From: Dysidea avara
Lineage: Eukaryota > Porifera > Demospongiae > Dictyoceratida > Dysideidae
Assembly (NCBI RefSeq): GCF_963678975.1
Contig: NC_089279.1
Span: 28,453,609 to 28,517,608, forward strand
Reading direction: 5' to 3'
Length of the DNA: 64,000 nt
Shown: positions 21,931-34,385 of the stretch, piece by piece
Layout of the letters: the number at the start of each line of letters is the position of its first letter
Position numbering within the stretch: position 1 is the stretch's first letter
Notes under the pieces: model-generated
What the model saw: only the letters and a program-made list of their open reading frames with translations
Told to the model about the DNA's origin: nothing
The model's database searches: none
Position numbers and translations under genes: made by a program

Positions 21931-23700
21931 AAGCGTTTTGAATACAGACCATACCCACATTACAGATAACAATGAAGCTTACCCCTTTAGGCCTTTAGTA
22001 TATGTTGTAACTAGTCTTTAAACATCTTGATAACATTAAAACAAAAACTCAACTTTTCCATGATATCTTTAGGACACATCCGTTTATTATAACAAATATA
22101 GCTACAACATTACTTGCTGCCTAGCCACAATCGAATCTTTCAGGCACATATCAAACAATGTACCACTCTGCGTGGGCAGTTCAAAGGCGCCGCGAGTGCT
22201 ATAATTCGTGTATAGCACTGCTGCACTAATTACAGTGAGTGCATTATAACTTATGATGCACTGACTGCAGTGCAATATATTTATATTGCACTGGCTGCGG
22301 TTTTGTGCTACATTGCACAAGTGCCGGCAGCTAAGGCCGCTACGCCGGACACCTCACCTAATACTGAGGTGGCAAGATGCTACACTGTTTACTTGAATTC
22401 TTATATAGCCTAACATGCGAAATTCGATTGTGGGGCCATACAGGGAACGTCACTACTATGTTATACATGCGATCTAAATGTAGCCAATGGCGATCAAAGA
22501 GGCAAACTCGGCAGGTAAAACTCTATTTACATATATATAAACGTAGTTACATACCTTACTAGTTTGATCAAAGCTCCCACCTTAACAAATCGCTTTTTAA
22601 AATAATGTTATTCTAATTGATACTCACCACAACAATTGATTGTGGCGTTGCCATGTGATTATATGGTCAAGGCCATGCTTGATATGTAATAATGTCGTTA
22701 GTTTTAGAGTGCCACAATCAATAGCACATGTTGCTGTCAGACCTTCAGTGCTGGTCACTGTAAAGTGCTAATAATAATAATAATAATAATATTGGTATTC
22801 TAGCTTATAAAAGAAATGTAGTTGCAGCCTAGGATCTTTCCACCTATTAGGTGAGTGGTACATAACAGTTATACAATGTGCACTTGTGCTCTGCCTGTAT
22901 AGACGCACTCGTGCCCATTGTATAACTATATAGTACAGTAGTACCGTTAAAGTAGGGACCACCCCAAAAATTTCACACGCCGCCCAAAATCCCACCTTTA
23001 AAAATCATCCTAGAGACATTTTATGTGACGAAAATCACCTTTGCAGAATAGTACTAGTCCATATAATATATAACATTAAATATAACAAAACACTTACAGA
23101 TGGCCGGATATAATTATTTTTAAATCACCAAAACTTGAATTTTAGTCTCACTGCTTGCCTGACCACAGTCGCAAGGCTAGAGGCCAAACAAAGCAGCACA
23201 TGGTCACCATTTTACGCCACAATAACAAACTCACCAATGGAATGTGCTTTTTGGGGTTCTGATGAGTGTAGGCCCTCTGCACCTTGTCTTTTCTTTTATC
23301 TTCAATCAGGCTGCTTGTCTTCTTCGTCCAACGAAACCATATCAGCTTATTTACATGTCACAGGATTATTTCAGAGCTGTATTTCAGAAGTGCTTCAGCC
23401 ACAGCGCTACTATAAGAGATATACTAACTAGATATCTGCAACTTTGCAATTGGGATCCCACTTGCGATAGGTTCGCCACCACGACCATCAATTAAGGATC
23501 TAGGTGGACTAATAGCAATAGAGTATGGAGACCACACCTCTATCTATTTACTTAACAGTAAACAATATGACCTCACCCTTCATTGGTCTAACTAGCTGCA
23601 CACCTCTTGGCTAACTCAAGATATACTCTAATACAACAGTCACTCTAATACAACAGTCACTCTAATACAACAGTCATGTATGATATTCTAATTGAACAGT
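21931..23700. other. Intergenic stretch, no gene recognised
   Basis: Contains a (TAA)n microsatellite at about 22771-22795, a TGCAGTGCAATATATTTATATTGCACTG hairpin region near 22265-22295 and three tandem ACTCTAATACAACAGTC units at 23628-23676. The 98-residue open frame at 23135-23431 has no family resemblance that I can see. Confidence 0.5.
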
Positions 23701-23713
23701 CACAAGTTACATT

Positions 23714-23984
23714 GTACACAGTAAAAACAAAGTAGTGAACGTCACTACTAATTAGTAGTGAAATCTCTGCCACAATACTCACTATTTTTGTGTAGTGACG
23801 TTCACTACTTTTTTGTAGTGAACGTCACTACAAAAAAGTAGTGAACGTCACTACTAATTGTAGTGAACGTCACTACCAACTGTAGTGAACGTCACTACTT
23901 GCAGTGCCATTAGTAGTGAACTTCACTACTGTTTTACAGTGAACGTCACTACTTATTTGCGGTGATTTCACTACATCGCATTTG
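23714..23984. repeat. Array of CRE-like palindromes, AGTGAACGTCACTAC (array 1)
   Basis: About ten copies of AGTGAACGTCACTAC, some inverted (GTAGTGACGTTCACTAC) or with one base changed, spaced by short A/T linkers. The left edge is ACAGTAAAAACAAAGTAGTGA. The right edge of array 2 (near 32530) is its complement, so these words are probably the terminal repeats of a foldback element. Non-coding. Confidence 0.8.
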
Positions 23985-25792
23985 CATCCAGTTTATGCAT
24001 TCATGCACCATAGAATTCCATTAAAAACAATACTGCATACAAGTAAAAATACATGTATACAAAATGTCAGTTTTTTTGTATAGGTGCATACATGTTAGTC
24101 CAGAAATTTCTTGTGAGAAGATTCTGCAGCAGCAAAGATGCATCAGATACTGTGCAGTGTATATTGCAAGTTTTCTCATTGAACTGCAAGATATAACAAT
24201 ATAATACAAACTATGGTAGCTAAATAAATCTTACCAGCATAGCTACAATAGAGCAGATGTACATGATTTATGCTGTGATAAAATAATTGTTGATATGTAA
24301 TATGAGATAAACATATATGCACTTACCAACTATTGCACAACTGTGCGTAAGGGATGGGTGCATGGTATAACCATCTGATATATTAGATCAGTTCCTATTA
24401 GTAACCACAGTATAGTGATAGCAAATTGTTTCATTTGCTAGTCTTGCAGTATTCGCTATATCAAGAAACAAAGATCGTAAACAATCTCCAATGTAATAAG
24501 CTAAAGCATTTACCTGTTTAAAACTGCTACCAATGGAAAGTCAGTATTACCTAAACTGCCAAACAACATTTTAACTGCAGAATGGTTGTTTAAAGCTACA
24601 AACCTTAAACACTTGCAGACACACAGCAGTACCCCACAGGTATACACCACTGCAATGAATATCAATCGGCTACTGCATGGAGAGAGAACCATCATTATTA
24701 TAAATGAGAAAACACAATTAGAGTTAGCTTACAGTATGTGCGACCTCGGTCTCATGCAACCACAATCAGATCGTAGTAAAAGATCTGCGTGGGAACGGCA
24801 AGGTAAATACAAGAACAAAACTGACAAACATGCATACATACAGAAAACAAAAAAAAAGTGATTAGCTAGTAGTGGTAAAACCGTGAAGCTCAGGTATGTC
24901 AGAAAGCTAAAATACGTCAGTGTACACTGTGACAATCCAGTTTGTAAGTAACCGCCAGTCACACCATAAGTGTCAGTACTCCATCACTCAATTCAGTTAC
25001 TATGTGCTATACCTTATGGTATATTAAAATGAAAGCCCCAAACTTCATCACCTCTCGGCTCTGGTACTACAGTGCCGGCGCCGGGAAATTGGCGGGCAGC
25101 CAACTTCGCAGGCTGGGGTAGTCTACGTGTGCAAAAGTGTAAAACAAATAATTACAATTTAAGACTTACTTTTCTGAATTGTTAACCACTTGCTAAATGC
25201 AACAGCTACTAGGTACGCAGTGCTAAGCTGCCTAGCCTACTCAGTTGACTCGAGAGACCACTCTGCGGCCACCTGACCGCACGTCACAGTTACGAAACAG
25301 TCCCTAGTCAATAGAAAACAGAAGTAAAAGAACAATTATTAGTCTTCCACTTACACGACTTCTACAGCACGTAACTAAGTGAGCAACGATGTTACCAAGT
25401 AGATGACGTCATCAATTTTATGTGGCATTATTTAGAGTTTCCTTGACATGATGCTACTCGAGGTGCTACCTCTGGTGCTACTGCTTAGTGCTATGCAGTC
25501 TGTATCTGAAGATCTATAGTGTTTATCGTCTGTAATCAACCGTTCCTGATTAGTCTGTTTAAAATCGTAAGTAAACAAGCTGTAACTGTAAACACACATT
25601 TGAATTAATGGGCGTTAGCCAGCCCATAGATAGTATATTCTACGTACAATATACTGTCTATGGCCAGCCTTTCATAATTACGAAGGTTTTAAGATGTTAT
25701 TACCAGGGCTAATAGCACTTTACACTGACAAATTACCGGTGCTTTGACTGATTACCAGGGCTCTAACCCTGGTCATCGCCATCCCTGGTATG
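23985..25792. other. Intergenic stretch with possible cryptic exons
   Basis: No gene can be supported. Two short plus-strand segments have AG and GT edges and open frames (24579-24640 before GTATAC; 24731-24802 before GTAAAT), but no recognisable protein. A GC-richer patch at about 25060-25110 (GCCGGCGCCGGG) stands out. Bases 25635-25673 form a short hairpin (CATAGATAGTATATT and complement). Confidence 0.35.
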
Positions 25793-26564
25793 GCTATAGA
25801 CCCTTCGCAGGTGAGCTGCTGCCATAGCAGCATCCGCCATCTTGGAGTACAACCAGTTTTGCAAACCTGATAGCATTGCTTTTCATAAGAGTAAAACAAT
25901 ACCTAGGGCTGCTTCTCCTGCATTCCACAGCAAAGGTTGACCATGTAGATTAAACGTACACTCTCCCCTATGCTATCAGCAGTGTTGGGAGTAACACGTT
26001 ACATTAGTAGCGCGTTACGTAATATTATTACTTTTGTGGTAACTAAATATAACAAAATACGTTATAAAAACGAGTAATATAACTCAAGTTACTTTGCTTA
26101 CAAATGTAACGCGTTACCTATGTAATATAGTTACTGTAATATTACGTAATATTATTACTACAAGTAACGAAGTTACTAATCTCGTTCATTGTCCTCTGAG
26201 TAATGCCTAGCCACAACGAAGTAACGAAGCCTACTGAATGAAGCTTATTCACCAGCTTCTTACTTAAAACCAAGATTTGCACATTTTCCAACAACGCAAT
26301 CATGTCACGTGATAAAGTGGTAGTTTCACACGTGACAGCTTAAGGCTGTGGACACAAAGTAATATAATATGTAATATTATTATAGTAACTTTATTTTATG
26401 AGTAATATGTAACTGTAACTAAATAGTTCAGTTGCATGTAATATGTAACTAGTTACTTTTACACAGTAACTTGCCCAACACTGGCTATCAGGGTTGCAAA
26501 TCAGGTTGTACTCCAAAATGGTGAATGTTGCTATGGCAGCAGCTCACCTGCAAAGGGTCTATAT
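25793..26564. mobile_element. Palindromic miniature element, interrupted by a younger hAT-like element
   Basis: Left arm 25793-25875 starts TATAGACCCTTCGCAGGTGA; right arm 26484-26564 ends TCACCTGCAAAGGGTCTATA. The arms complement each other over about 80 bp, including GCTGCTGCCATAGCA and GGAGTACAACC. The insertion 25980-26483 separates them. Confidence 0.75.
25980..26483. mobile_element. hAT-like miniature element with 8-bp TSD GCTATCAG
   Basis: Ends CAGTGTTGGGAGTAAC and GTAACTTGCCCAACACTG. A perfect 8-bp duplication GCTATCAG lies at 25972-25979 and 26484-26491. It is 504 bp with many internal GTAATATTAC and AACGCGTTAC words and no coding capacity. The 8-bp duplication and CA...TG ends are the hAT signature. 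Confidence 0.88.
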
Positions 26565-28950
26565 ACTACTGACATTATTTATTGATGGCCCGGGGTCAAT
26601 AGTCTCTCACTATTATTATTATATATATACTTGCATGGCCAGACTACTGACCTGGAAAATGAATTTATGGCATTCTTTTCTTTTCTGAACCCAATGACAC
26701 ATTGCGACTGTGCCAAAGTTTGTGGATGTGCAGGCATTAATTAGGATACTAGCTGCCAGTCCACTGTGCGACCTGCAACTGTGGTCAATGTCAGCCAGAC
26801 CTCAATTAATATTTATGGAAAGGTTTGTCCTCACTATTGACTGATTTCATGTACTATTTATTCATGTGCTATTTTGGACATTTTGGGACCCAGAATTTTT
26901 ATCCATTTTTTGCAGGTTTTCCTCTTTCAGAGGTAAAAAATGTATTAACCATAACTGTTGAGACCAAAATTTTTGTTCTTCCCTTGTTATCTAAGAGTTC
27001 TTTAAAGGGTCAGAAATACTACTGAGATCATTTTGTGATAACTTTTTTTATGGAGCTCACTCCAAAGACATCCTAAAGAGCTCACTGGTCTTGTAATGCC
27101 ATTCCCAGAATATGAAGCCTCGACTTTGCAAGTGCTGGAAGATTTTCATTTCTGGTCAAGTTATTTTAATTCAGTTACTGTATAATGTGCCGGTACCCAT
27201 CCTGGTCCGGTTACTCTAGCATTCAAATCAGTAGCATGTTACAGAAAACAGGCTGTGCCAATCAGATTATGTTGTTGGTATTCACAATTTTTTTTAAGTT
27301 ATCATGCATTGATACTATAGAATTATCAAGAGTTAATAATAGCTCTTGGAATTATGTAATATGTTTTGTGAAGATGTAATGGCTGCTTGTAGTCAACAAT
27401 AGGGTGTTCTTTAAAAGAACAAAAGATGGAGGTAGAGGGCCATGTAGTTGGAGCTGATGTACTCGTGATGCCTAATCAATATAAAAACTATTTTTTGGTT
27501 GTGCTTTTTGGTTGAGTTTGTTTAACCTATAACTATGCTTACTTCGTATGGTTGTTAAACATGCCATTCTTGCTGCCATTGTGATCTCATTGTTTAATTA
27601 TCTTCCATAGTTGCAACTCTGTAATGCTATAGTGAGAGTGACCAGACCCTTCCTCTTTTTGTGAAGGAGTGGGTGCTGCCAGGGTAGTACTCTTTCTAGT
27701 AGGGTATGGGTGGAATCCTTACATTGTGCGGCCCCCAGAAGTAAATTCTGAAGTCGTTCTGTTTAAACAATTACTATATTCTCCATATGCTGCTGATGGG
27801 ACCAATGCAAAAGGGGAACCAAACATCTATTCATCGCTTGACTACGGAGACCAGCCATTGTTCTTGTAGTATTGGTATGCTCTATTAGAGTATCTTGCAC
27901 CTTCATTGTTTACTGTGTGACTGTCAACCATAGTCATATCACTAGGGTGCTTTTCAAGAGAGAATTTATAGAGAGCCATGTGGAGCATTTTGGCTTCTTG
28001 GAATGGAACCAAAGCAATGGCGGATTTAGCATGGGGAATTTCCAGAATGAGGTTCCATGGAACCCTTTGAACTCCCTGGATCTGCCCCTGTGTTTATACT
28101 TGACCAGCCGTATTTCCAGTCTGTATTGTATCACTTCCAGTAAATGCAAGTGCTGAGCAAATATTTAACATTTCAATACTGCAAGAAACAGGATGATGCT
28201 AAACCTGTTATATGCCATCGGCTTATATTCAATTCAATTCCGTGATCGCTTCTGTATGATAGCGATAACCATTCACAAATAATTGAATTATGCATATAAG
28301 ATGTGATTTCCTGCTGCCATGAATACTCTCACCACCAACCCTACATGAAACACTGCCAAATGATAGTGTCACTGAGACACGTACCAGCTTTCTCAGAAGC
28401 TTTAAGGGTAAACTTGGAGGTATCAAGAGTTACTTAATACTGTAGCTAATGGATCTCTAGTAATCAGATATAGCAGAGTCGATTATCCACAGTTATAATA
28501 GTGAGCGAAAACCAGCTGTTTTTGTATGGTTCTATTTTGTAGTAAAAAAGTATTGAGTATAAAAATATGCATGCTATATACATAAAAAATTATGCATGTT
28601 TTAGTTTTTATGTACTGAAACAAAGCACGAATCAATAAAACCTATATAAACCATCAGATTTGCCTTTTCATGGGGAGTAAGACAATCTTTATTTCATGTA
28701 TATACATCAGAAGCCATGTGAGTTATGGGTGATGCGGTAAAAATTAAGTTTACCATGGTCACTTCATTGTTGGAATGGTCTTCTTCTTTGTCCACTCCTT
28801 TTGTTACTATAGATAACGGAGAAGCAATAAAATAGAATCCAAGGAATGGGCGAAAATAACCGGTCTTTGCTCAGCCAATCACATACGCAAAGTCACAAAA
28901 TATGTGCAATTATTTCATTATATCTTTTCAGTTTAAAGTATTGTTTTCTA
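26565..28950. other. Intergenic stretch, no gene recognised
   Basis: Open frames here (for example 27669-27869, 66 residues) show no known motif. Bases 28015-28090 start CAATGGCGGATTTAGCATGG and end GGATCTGCCCCTG, resembling the ends of the 5-bp TSD family, but no target duplication is visible. The dispersed CTCTATTAGAGTATC word is at 27878-27892. Confidence 0.4.
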
Positions 28951-28956
28951 TTGCAG

Positions 28957-29096
28957 ATCTGTAATGGCCACTGCGTGATGAAAGATAAAAAAGAAGTTGG
29001 AACTTGGAAAGAAGCTGGCAAAGGATGTGTCTTCAGGGTGGCTACGTTGTATTTAAAAACATCACCAGATAATCAGCATTATTATCTTAGATGTTA
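28957..29096 (+). other. Candidate exon with C-VMKD and CVF motif
   Basis: After TTCTATTGCAG an open frame reads ICNGHCVMKDKKEV, then TWKEAGKGCVFRV, and stops at 29096. A similar short segment with splice-like edges is at 31137-31198. I do not recognise the family. Spliced RNA would be needed to accept it. Confidence 0.25.
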
Positions 29097-29414
29097 AGGT
29101 ACTATAATTTTAGACTATATGTGGTTTATTTACGTAGTATATACTATGTAGCGTAAAATCCTGTATATTCCTTAAAATACGTTAGTGTGAAGTTTACATG
29201 AGTACTGTACATTATTACTAATATGAATACACTATGAAAGTACATATCAAAAGTACATGTAAATGAATACGCTATGAGAGTGCATATATTAAGTTATGAT
29301 GATGCTGGACGGATGATGGGAAACTACATGGGGTGGCCTTATACAGAATCATCATGAAACTTAAGTGTGAGTGTTAGGTGTGTTCCTTCATAGATAATTA
29401 ATGGTTACTCGGTA

Positions 29415-30440
29415 TGTGACTGGATTTATGAAAAGGGGTCTTCCACACACATCCAATTCTATGAACTCAGAAGTCCATAACTCATTGCTCAAGGAATGTA
29501 TTAACTTGAAAATTTGTCCATCCACTAAACTATGTTAGTGCTCACTACTGTCCAATTTTTTAATCAATAGCCTTTTTAGTCTAAAGATATCACAGACCTC
29601 TCAACCTGGAAGCAGATCTGGTTGTGAGAAAGCCAGCCACCCATCCCCATGCAGCTGTGAAGCCTACCATCTTTGTGCTGGGGCTCATGCACATAGTTAC
29701 ACTTGTTTTAACAAAAAAATGTTTTAAAAGGCACAACTAGCTAGCTATGTGAGCGCAGTACTGCTGTTTACTGCAGCTTATAATATCTCTATACTATAGT
29801 GTAGCCTACTATATGACAAGAACCTACTATTTTGCTCCATCGTTGAATCACGTGATATCAGTCTTTCAACTCAGCTGATGTACTGGCTCACCAGTGATTC
29901 GTTGTTGAAATCACCTCCCATCTCTTGAGTAATCAGTATCCAGCTGTGGATTTAGTGTTCAGCACAGATTTTCCGCACAAGTACGTCTCACAACAACTGA
30001 AATTAAGCAATAAACATTTGTAATAACACAACTGGTAGGATTTCACCTAATTCTTCAGTGTACTGAGTCTTTTCTCAAAGGATTTCACCTTTAAATAGGG
30101 GTCAGTTCATTGAGTTTGGCAGCAAAGTGACTTGATTGTGACACATTCAAAAGTATGGGAAACTGCCAAAATTTTCAGCTCAAAATACAGAGGCACCCCA
30201 CTATTCTAATTATCTGATCACGTGACACCTGCTACAAGACGTTTTGGGGCTTAAATCAAGGAGATTTAGCGTGCCTTAGAAAATTTTATTGGAAATCGTG
30301 AGATCAACAAGTGGTCGTGATATGAAGGCTGAAATCATGCGTCTCATGACCAAATTGTGATAGTTAAGAGGTCTGGTTATGAGTCATTAAATTTGGTAAT
30401 TTAGATGTATGGAAGACCCCCTTTCGCAAATCTGGTCACA
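29415..30440. mobile_element. TGTGACTGG-ended element, 1,026 bp, TA target site
   Basis: Left end TGTGACTGGATTTATGAAAA, right end TTTCGCAAATCTGGTCACA, flanked by TA on both sides. It has the ends of the 251-bp elements, but its interior is longer and unlike theirs. No transposase frame is visible. Confidence 0.65.
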
Positions 30441-32090
30441 TATATGTTGTTTGCGGGCACTTGTTCTATAGTCTAAAGCTGGACAGAAAATACTCTACAC
30501 ACATGCACCTCCACCCAACATAGTTTCACATGCCCAGACTATCTATCTGTGTCAGCTACATATTCTCAACCAGGGAAATATCAACCCACCTTCACAAGTG
30601 AACTATTTCACACAGCCTGTTTGCCTCCACCTCATCCCGTATCAGTGGTATAGTCAGGGATTACACTGATAGGTGCATAACTCAAGGCAATACAGTATTT
30701 GTATTATAAATTAAAGCATAACAGTTAGACTCTGAAACATTGCATAATGCAAAGGTTCTGGGTTACCATTTGCATGGCTTGCCTTTCAAGTCAAAATCAG
30801 GACTTGCAATTAGAGAAGCTTTACATTCTTATTGCCTGGCCAAGGTGGGGATTTGCATCACTGAAAATTATAGTTTCCCACCTACCGGGTAAGCACTGAC
30901 AATGTAAACCCCGACCATGTCTCGACCTGCAAACCCTAGGAATACTCAGGCTAGAAGGGGATTTGTATGGTCGTGTGACATAATGAGCTAGTTTGAGTGG
31001 ATTCTAGAAAGACTGTCTGAGTGAATTTCCTTAGCGAGTAATTTTTTCATCCCTAATAAATACAGAACAAGGCACATTTCACAAATGTCTATGTTTCCAG
31101 ATACATGTACATGATATATTGTTTTTCATTTACAGACTCGTTCTGCCCGCTGCTGGATGAAAGATGCAGAAGCTGGTCAAAGATGTGTTTTTGTTACGTA
31201 TGTACATTATACGTATATTTCCATTGTTAAACTTAACAGTACGTATAGTTGATGTTATATAATATTTTACATTTACCATTTTGATTACATGAACGTGAAA
31301 GTTTAGTGGTTTCATAAATGCAGGTATTTATAGCATTTACATACTAAAATTTATGAGTACAGTTTGACATCAGATTTGCCTAGTTTCCCCATGTCCAGAA
31401 AAGTAGTCAAAACTTTTTTACTTGGCTTACTACAGCCTAGTAGAATGTCTGCAAAGACTTCATTGACGTTCCTGCAGAAGTACATGTTGAACCTAATCAA
31501 TGAATGAAAGTCCTTTGTGAAGTAAATCCTAGCTCCTTAGCATTGACAGCAGCATCCCATACCATATCCCCTGCAAATTTCTAAAGGTTGTCATGTGATC
31601 TTTCATGCATGTGCAAACTCATAGTATCTTCTTATAAGCATCCTTTTCACTTCAATAAATGGCTTCAGGTGGGAATCTTAATCTTCAAATCAGAAATTTA
31701 TCAAATGTACTGTATAGTCCCTACCAATAGAAAATCTGAGGCTACAATACATGACTGCTGTTTTCCAGTGTTATCACACACACACACACACACACCCACA
31801 TATGTACAATCGGATATTTTGTTTGGTTTTGCTACATTTAGCCTATACTACTGTGAATACACAGCAAGTTTACATAGTTGTGGTGAAATATGCAGATGAT
31901 ACTTCTAGTGGACACTTTGTGACCATACTGTTATAAAGAGGTTGTCATTTTTCAGAGGTAACATTTTATTTAAAGAAGTCTATCAACCTGCAATTTTGGT
32001 TTATAGTCTGTTATGATACCTCAGAAACTGTCCTTTATATACCAATGTTAAATGTTACTGACAGTAACAGTGTTCTTAACATGCTGTTAT
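30441..32090. other. Intergenic stretch with microsatellite
   Basis: No gene supported apart from the candidate exon at 31137-31198. A (CA)n run lies at about 31777-31800. A single end of the GATAGGTGCATAA element is near 30668. Confidence 0.4.
31137..31198 (+). other. Candidate exon with RCWMKDAEAG and RCVFVT
   Basis: Bounded by TTTACAG and GTATGT, phase 0 in and phase 2 out, reading TRSARCWMKDAEAGQRCVFV. It matches the candidate exon at 28957 in pattern (C, MKD, EAG, CVF) and in entry phase. The two could be repeated exons of an unknown plus-strand gene, or copies of a repeat. Confidence 0.25.
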
Positions 32091-32109
32091 ATTGATGTAT
32101 AGTAAAAAT

Positions 32110-32532
32110 TTATAATGTAGTGAAGGTCACTACTTTTTGTAGTGACCGTCACTACATTATGATTTCACTACAATGTAGTGAATTAAAATGTAGTGAAGGT
32201 CACTACTTTTTGTAGTGAACGTCACTACATTATGATTTCACTACAATGTAGTGAATTAAAATGTAGTGAACGTCACTACTTTTTATAGTGAACGTCACTA
32301 CATTATGATTTCACTACAATGTAGTGAATTAAAATGTAGTGAACGTCACTACTTTTTGTAGTGAACGTCACTACATTATGATTTCACTACAACGTAGTGA
32401 ATTAAAATGTAGTGAACGTCACTACATTGGTAGTGACCTTCACTACTTTGATAATTCACTACGTTGTAGTGAATCTAAAAGTAGTGAACGTCACTACATA
32501 AAGTAGTGACGTTCACTACTTTGTTTTTACTG
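32110..32532. repeat. Array of CRE-like palindromes (array 2), about 73-bp period
   Basis: Four units of about 73 bp, each with GTAGTGAACGTCACTAC-type palindromes plus ATTATGATTTCACTACAA and GTAGTGAATTAAAA. Some units show single-base changes (AAGGTCAC, GACCGTCAC). It ends TTTGTTTTTACTGTGTA, the complement of the left edge of array 1. Confidence 0.85.
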
Positions 32533-32582
32533 TGTATAGCTAGCTGTGCTACAACAAAAAAACTAGGATTTTAAAAAAAATT

Positions 32583-33610
32583 AAAAAGCAGTGAAACAAG
32601 AGATTAATGATGCTATTCGGTGGGAAAGTCCCACATTAATTCAAGCTTGGGGTCAAATACTTTGAAAAGTATTTAAATACAAATACTCTGAAAGTATGGA
32701 ACACAAATTACAAATACAAATACTTATATCCAGGATGTATTTCAAATACAAATACTTTTAAAAGCATTTAATACTTTTAAAATACTTCTGTACTTTGATC
32801 CTTTGATTTGAACTACACCTTACACAACCACCCAATAGTACACACCTCTGTGAAGGTCTGTAGGACACCTGGTCCTACAGCCTGCTCAAAGACTTTAGCT
32901 ACTTAAGATGTGTTTGAAAAGTTGGAGAAAGGAGAAAAAATCCATGACTGGACCTAGGTAGCCTCAAACCTGCAGCCATCCGATTTACGCTCGAACGCTT
33001 ACAGGAGTCTACCAGGTGGTCAGGATGTTTTCTCCTTGTTATTTTCATGTAATTATATCCATAGGAATTCTAGAGAGTAACTCATTGTCTCTAAGTACCC
33101 CAAGTAGAACCAAATGGACACTAGTTTATTTATTATGGAACTATGTTGCAGGATTTGAATGCTTGTACTTATGTACTATTCAACTTCAAAGCAAAATAAG
33201 TTCTTCATAACTCTTCCCATTCAAAGAAATTGAAAAAATAATAATTAGGTTTTGATATATTTTTACAGATTAAGGTGTCAATAAGTCAAAGAAATCATCT
33301 TCCAACCAAAAAAATTTTACATGCAGATTAGGTCATACAGATTCTCTTCCAAGCAAAGTATTTGAAGTTTTTGTAGAAAGTATTTTAAGTTTTTACACAA
33401 AGTATTTAAGTACAAATACAAATACATGTTGTTTCAAAACTTCAAATTACAAATACAAATATTTAAAATAGTATTTAAATACAACTAAATACAAATACTC
33501 ATGTATTTGACCCCAAGCCTACATTAATTGTTCAATGCCAAAGTAGGGACTTCCCACTGAGCTATGCTGTAATATATCATCATTCTTCTCTTGTTTCACT
33601 GCTTTTTATT
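32583..33610. mobile_element. Foldback element carrying a nested insertion
   Basis: Outer arms: AAAGCAGTGAAACAAGAG at the left and CTCTTGTTTCACTGCTTT at the right, continuing inward with TGATGCTATTC... and GGTGGGAAAGTC against GACTTCCCACTG. The 879-bp element 32642-33520 is inserted between the arms. Confidence 0.65.
32642..33520. mobile_element. Element with GGGGTCAAATAC ends, probably hAT-like
   Basis: Ends AAGCTTGGGGTCAAATAC and GTATTTGACCCCAAGC. Flanked by a direct repeat ACATTAATT at 32633-32641 and 33521-33529 (8-9 bp). Internal ends are rich in AAATACAAATAC and GTATTT. A tRNA-like segment with AACCTGCAGCCATCCGATTT lies near 32970, perhaps a nested SINE. Confidence 0.65.
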
Positions 33611-33743
33611 GACTTCACTTTTAAATTAACAATTTAAAAAAAATACTATAATAATGAATCCACTCCAGTGGTTTCACTTGTATTGGCATGGGTGGTTAAT
33701 CACCTGACAGGATATTAGCCTGTAATAGAAGTGTTACATAATA

Positions 33744-34379
33744 CAGTGAAACCTCTGAGTCACTTAGTGGCCACCTCAGTAAAGAGGCCACCTCATTATA
33801 ATGGCCAGGTCCAGCAAGTCCAAACATATTTTCCATTATATTACATTTATTTAATTTTCATTAATAGGGCCACCTCATTATTAAGGCCAGTGGCCACATG
33901 CGACAGGACCAAACTGGCAAAACTAATACAATGTTCCCTCAGTATAGAGGCCAAAATGAGGAGGCAGTCAAGGTATCACTGCAAAAGTTGCTACTCTTAA
34001 GTGCATATTTTTACTACTGAAAGCTGTACCCATTATTCTGGCAGTATACTTTTCTAACCATCATGTCTCAAGTAATACTGGAATAATTGGTACAGTGTAT
34101 ATTCCTACATTTCTCTGTGATAAACTCTACATAGTGTGCTTAGATCAATTGTAATTGCTGTTACAGCTAGGCAGTGGTTGGTTTGTTTAAAACCTTGTAT
34201 AGGTTGTTTAAAACCTTGTATAGGTTGTTTAAAACCTTGTATAGGTTGTTGAAAACCTCAATAATAAGGCCACTTTGTTATATGGCCACATTAATGAGGT
34301 TTTCGGTAATAGGGCCACCTCAGTAATAGGGCCACTTATCATGTGTCCCATAGGTGGTCCTATTAACAAGGTTTCACTG
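33744..34379. mobile_element. Tc1/mariner-type miniature element, TA target site
   Basis: Ends CAGTGAAACCTC and GGTTTCACTG with TA on each side. The interior repeats AGGCCACCTCA and TAGGGCCACCT, and holds three tandem 23-bp units TTGTTTAAAACCTTGTATAGG at 34190-34258. Non-coding. Confidence 0.75.
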
Positions 34380-34385
34380 TAGTTG

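Noticed and set aside
24579..24802. Two splice-bounded segments near 24.6-24.8 kb
   Set aside because: Edges are acceptable, but the peptides are unlike any family I know and no third exon could be chained in phase; splice-like edges of this quality occur by chance.
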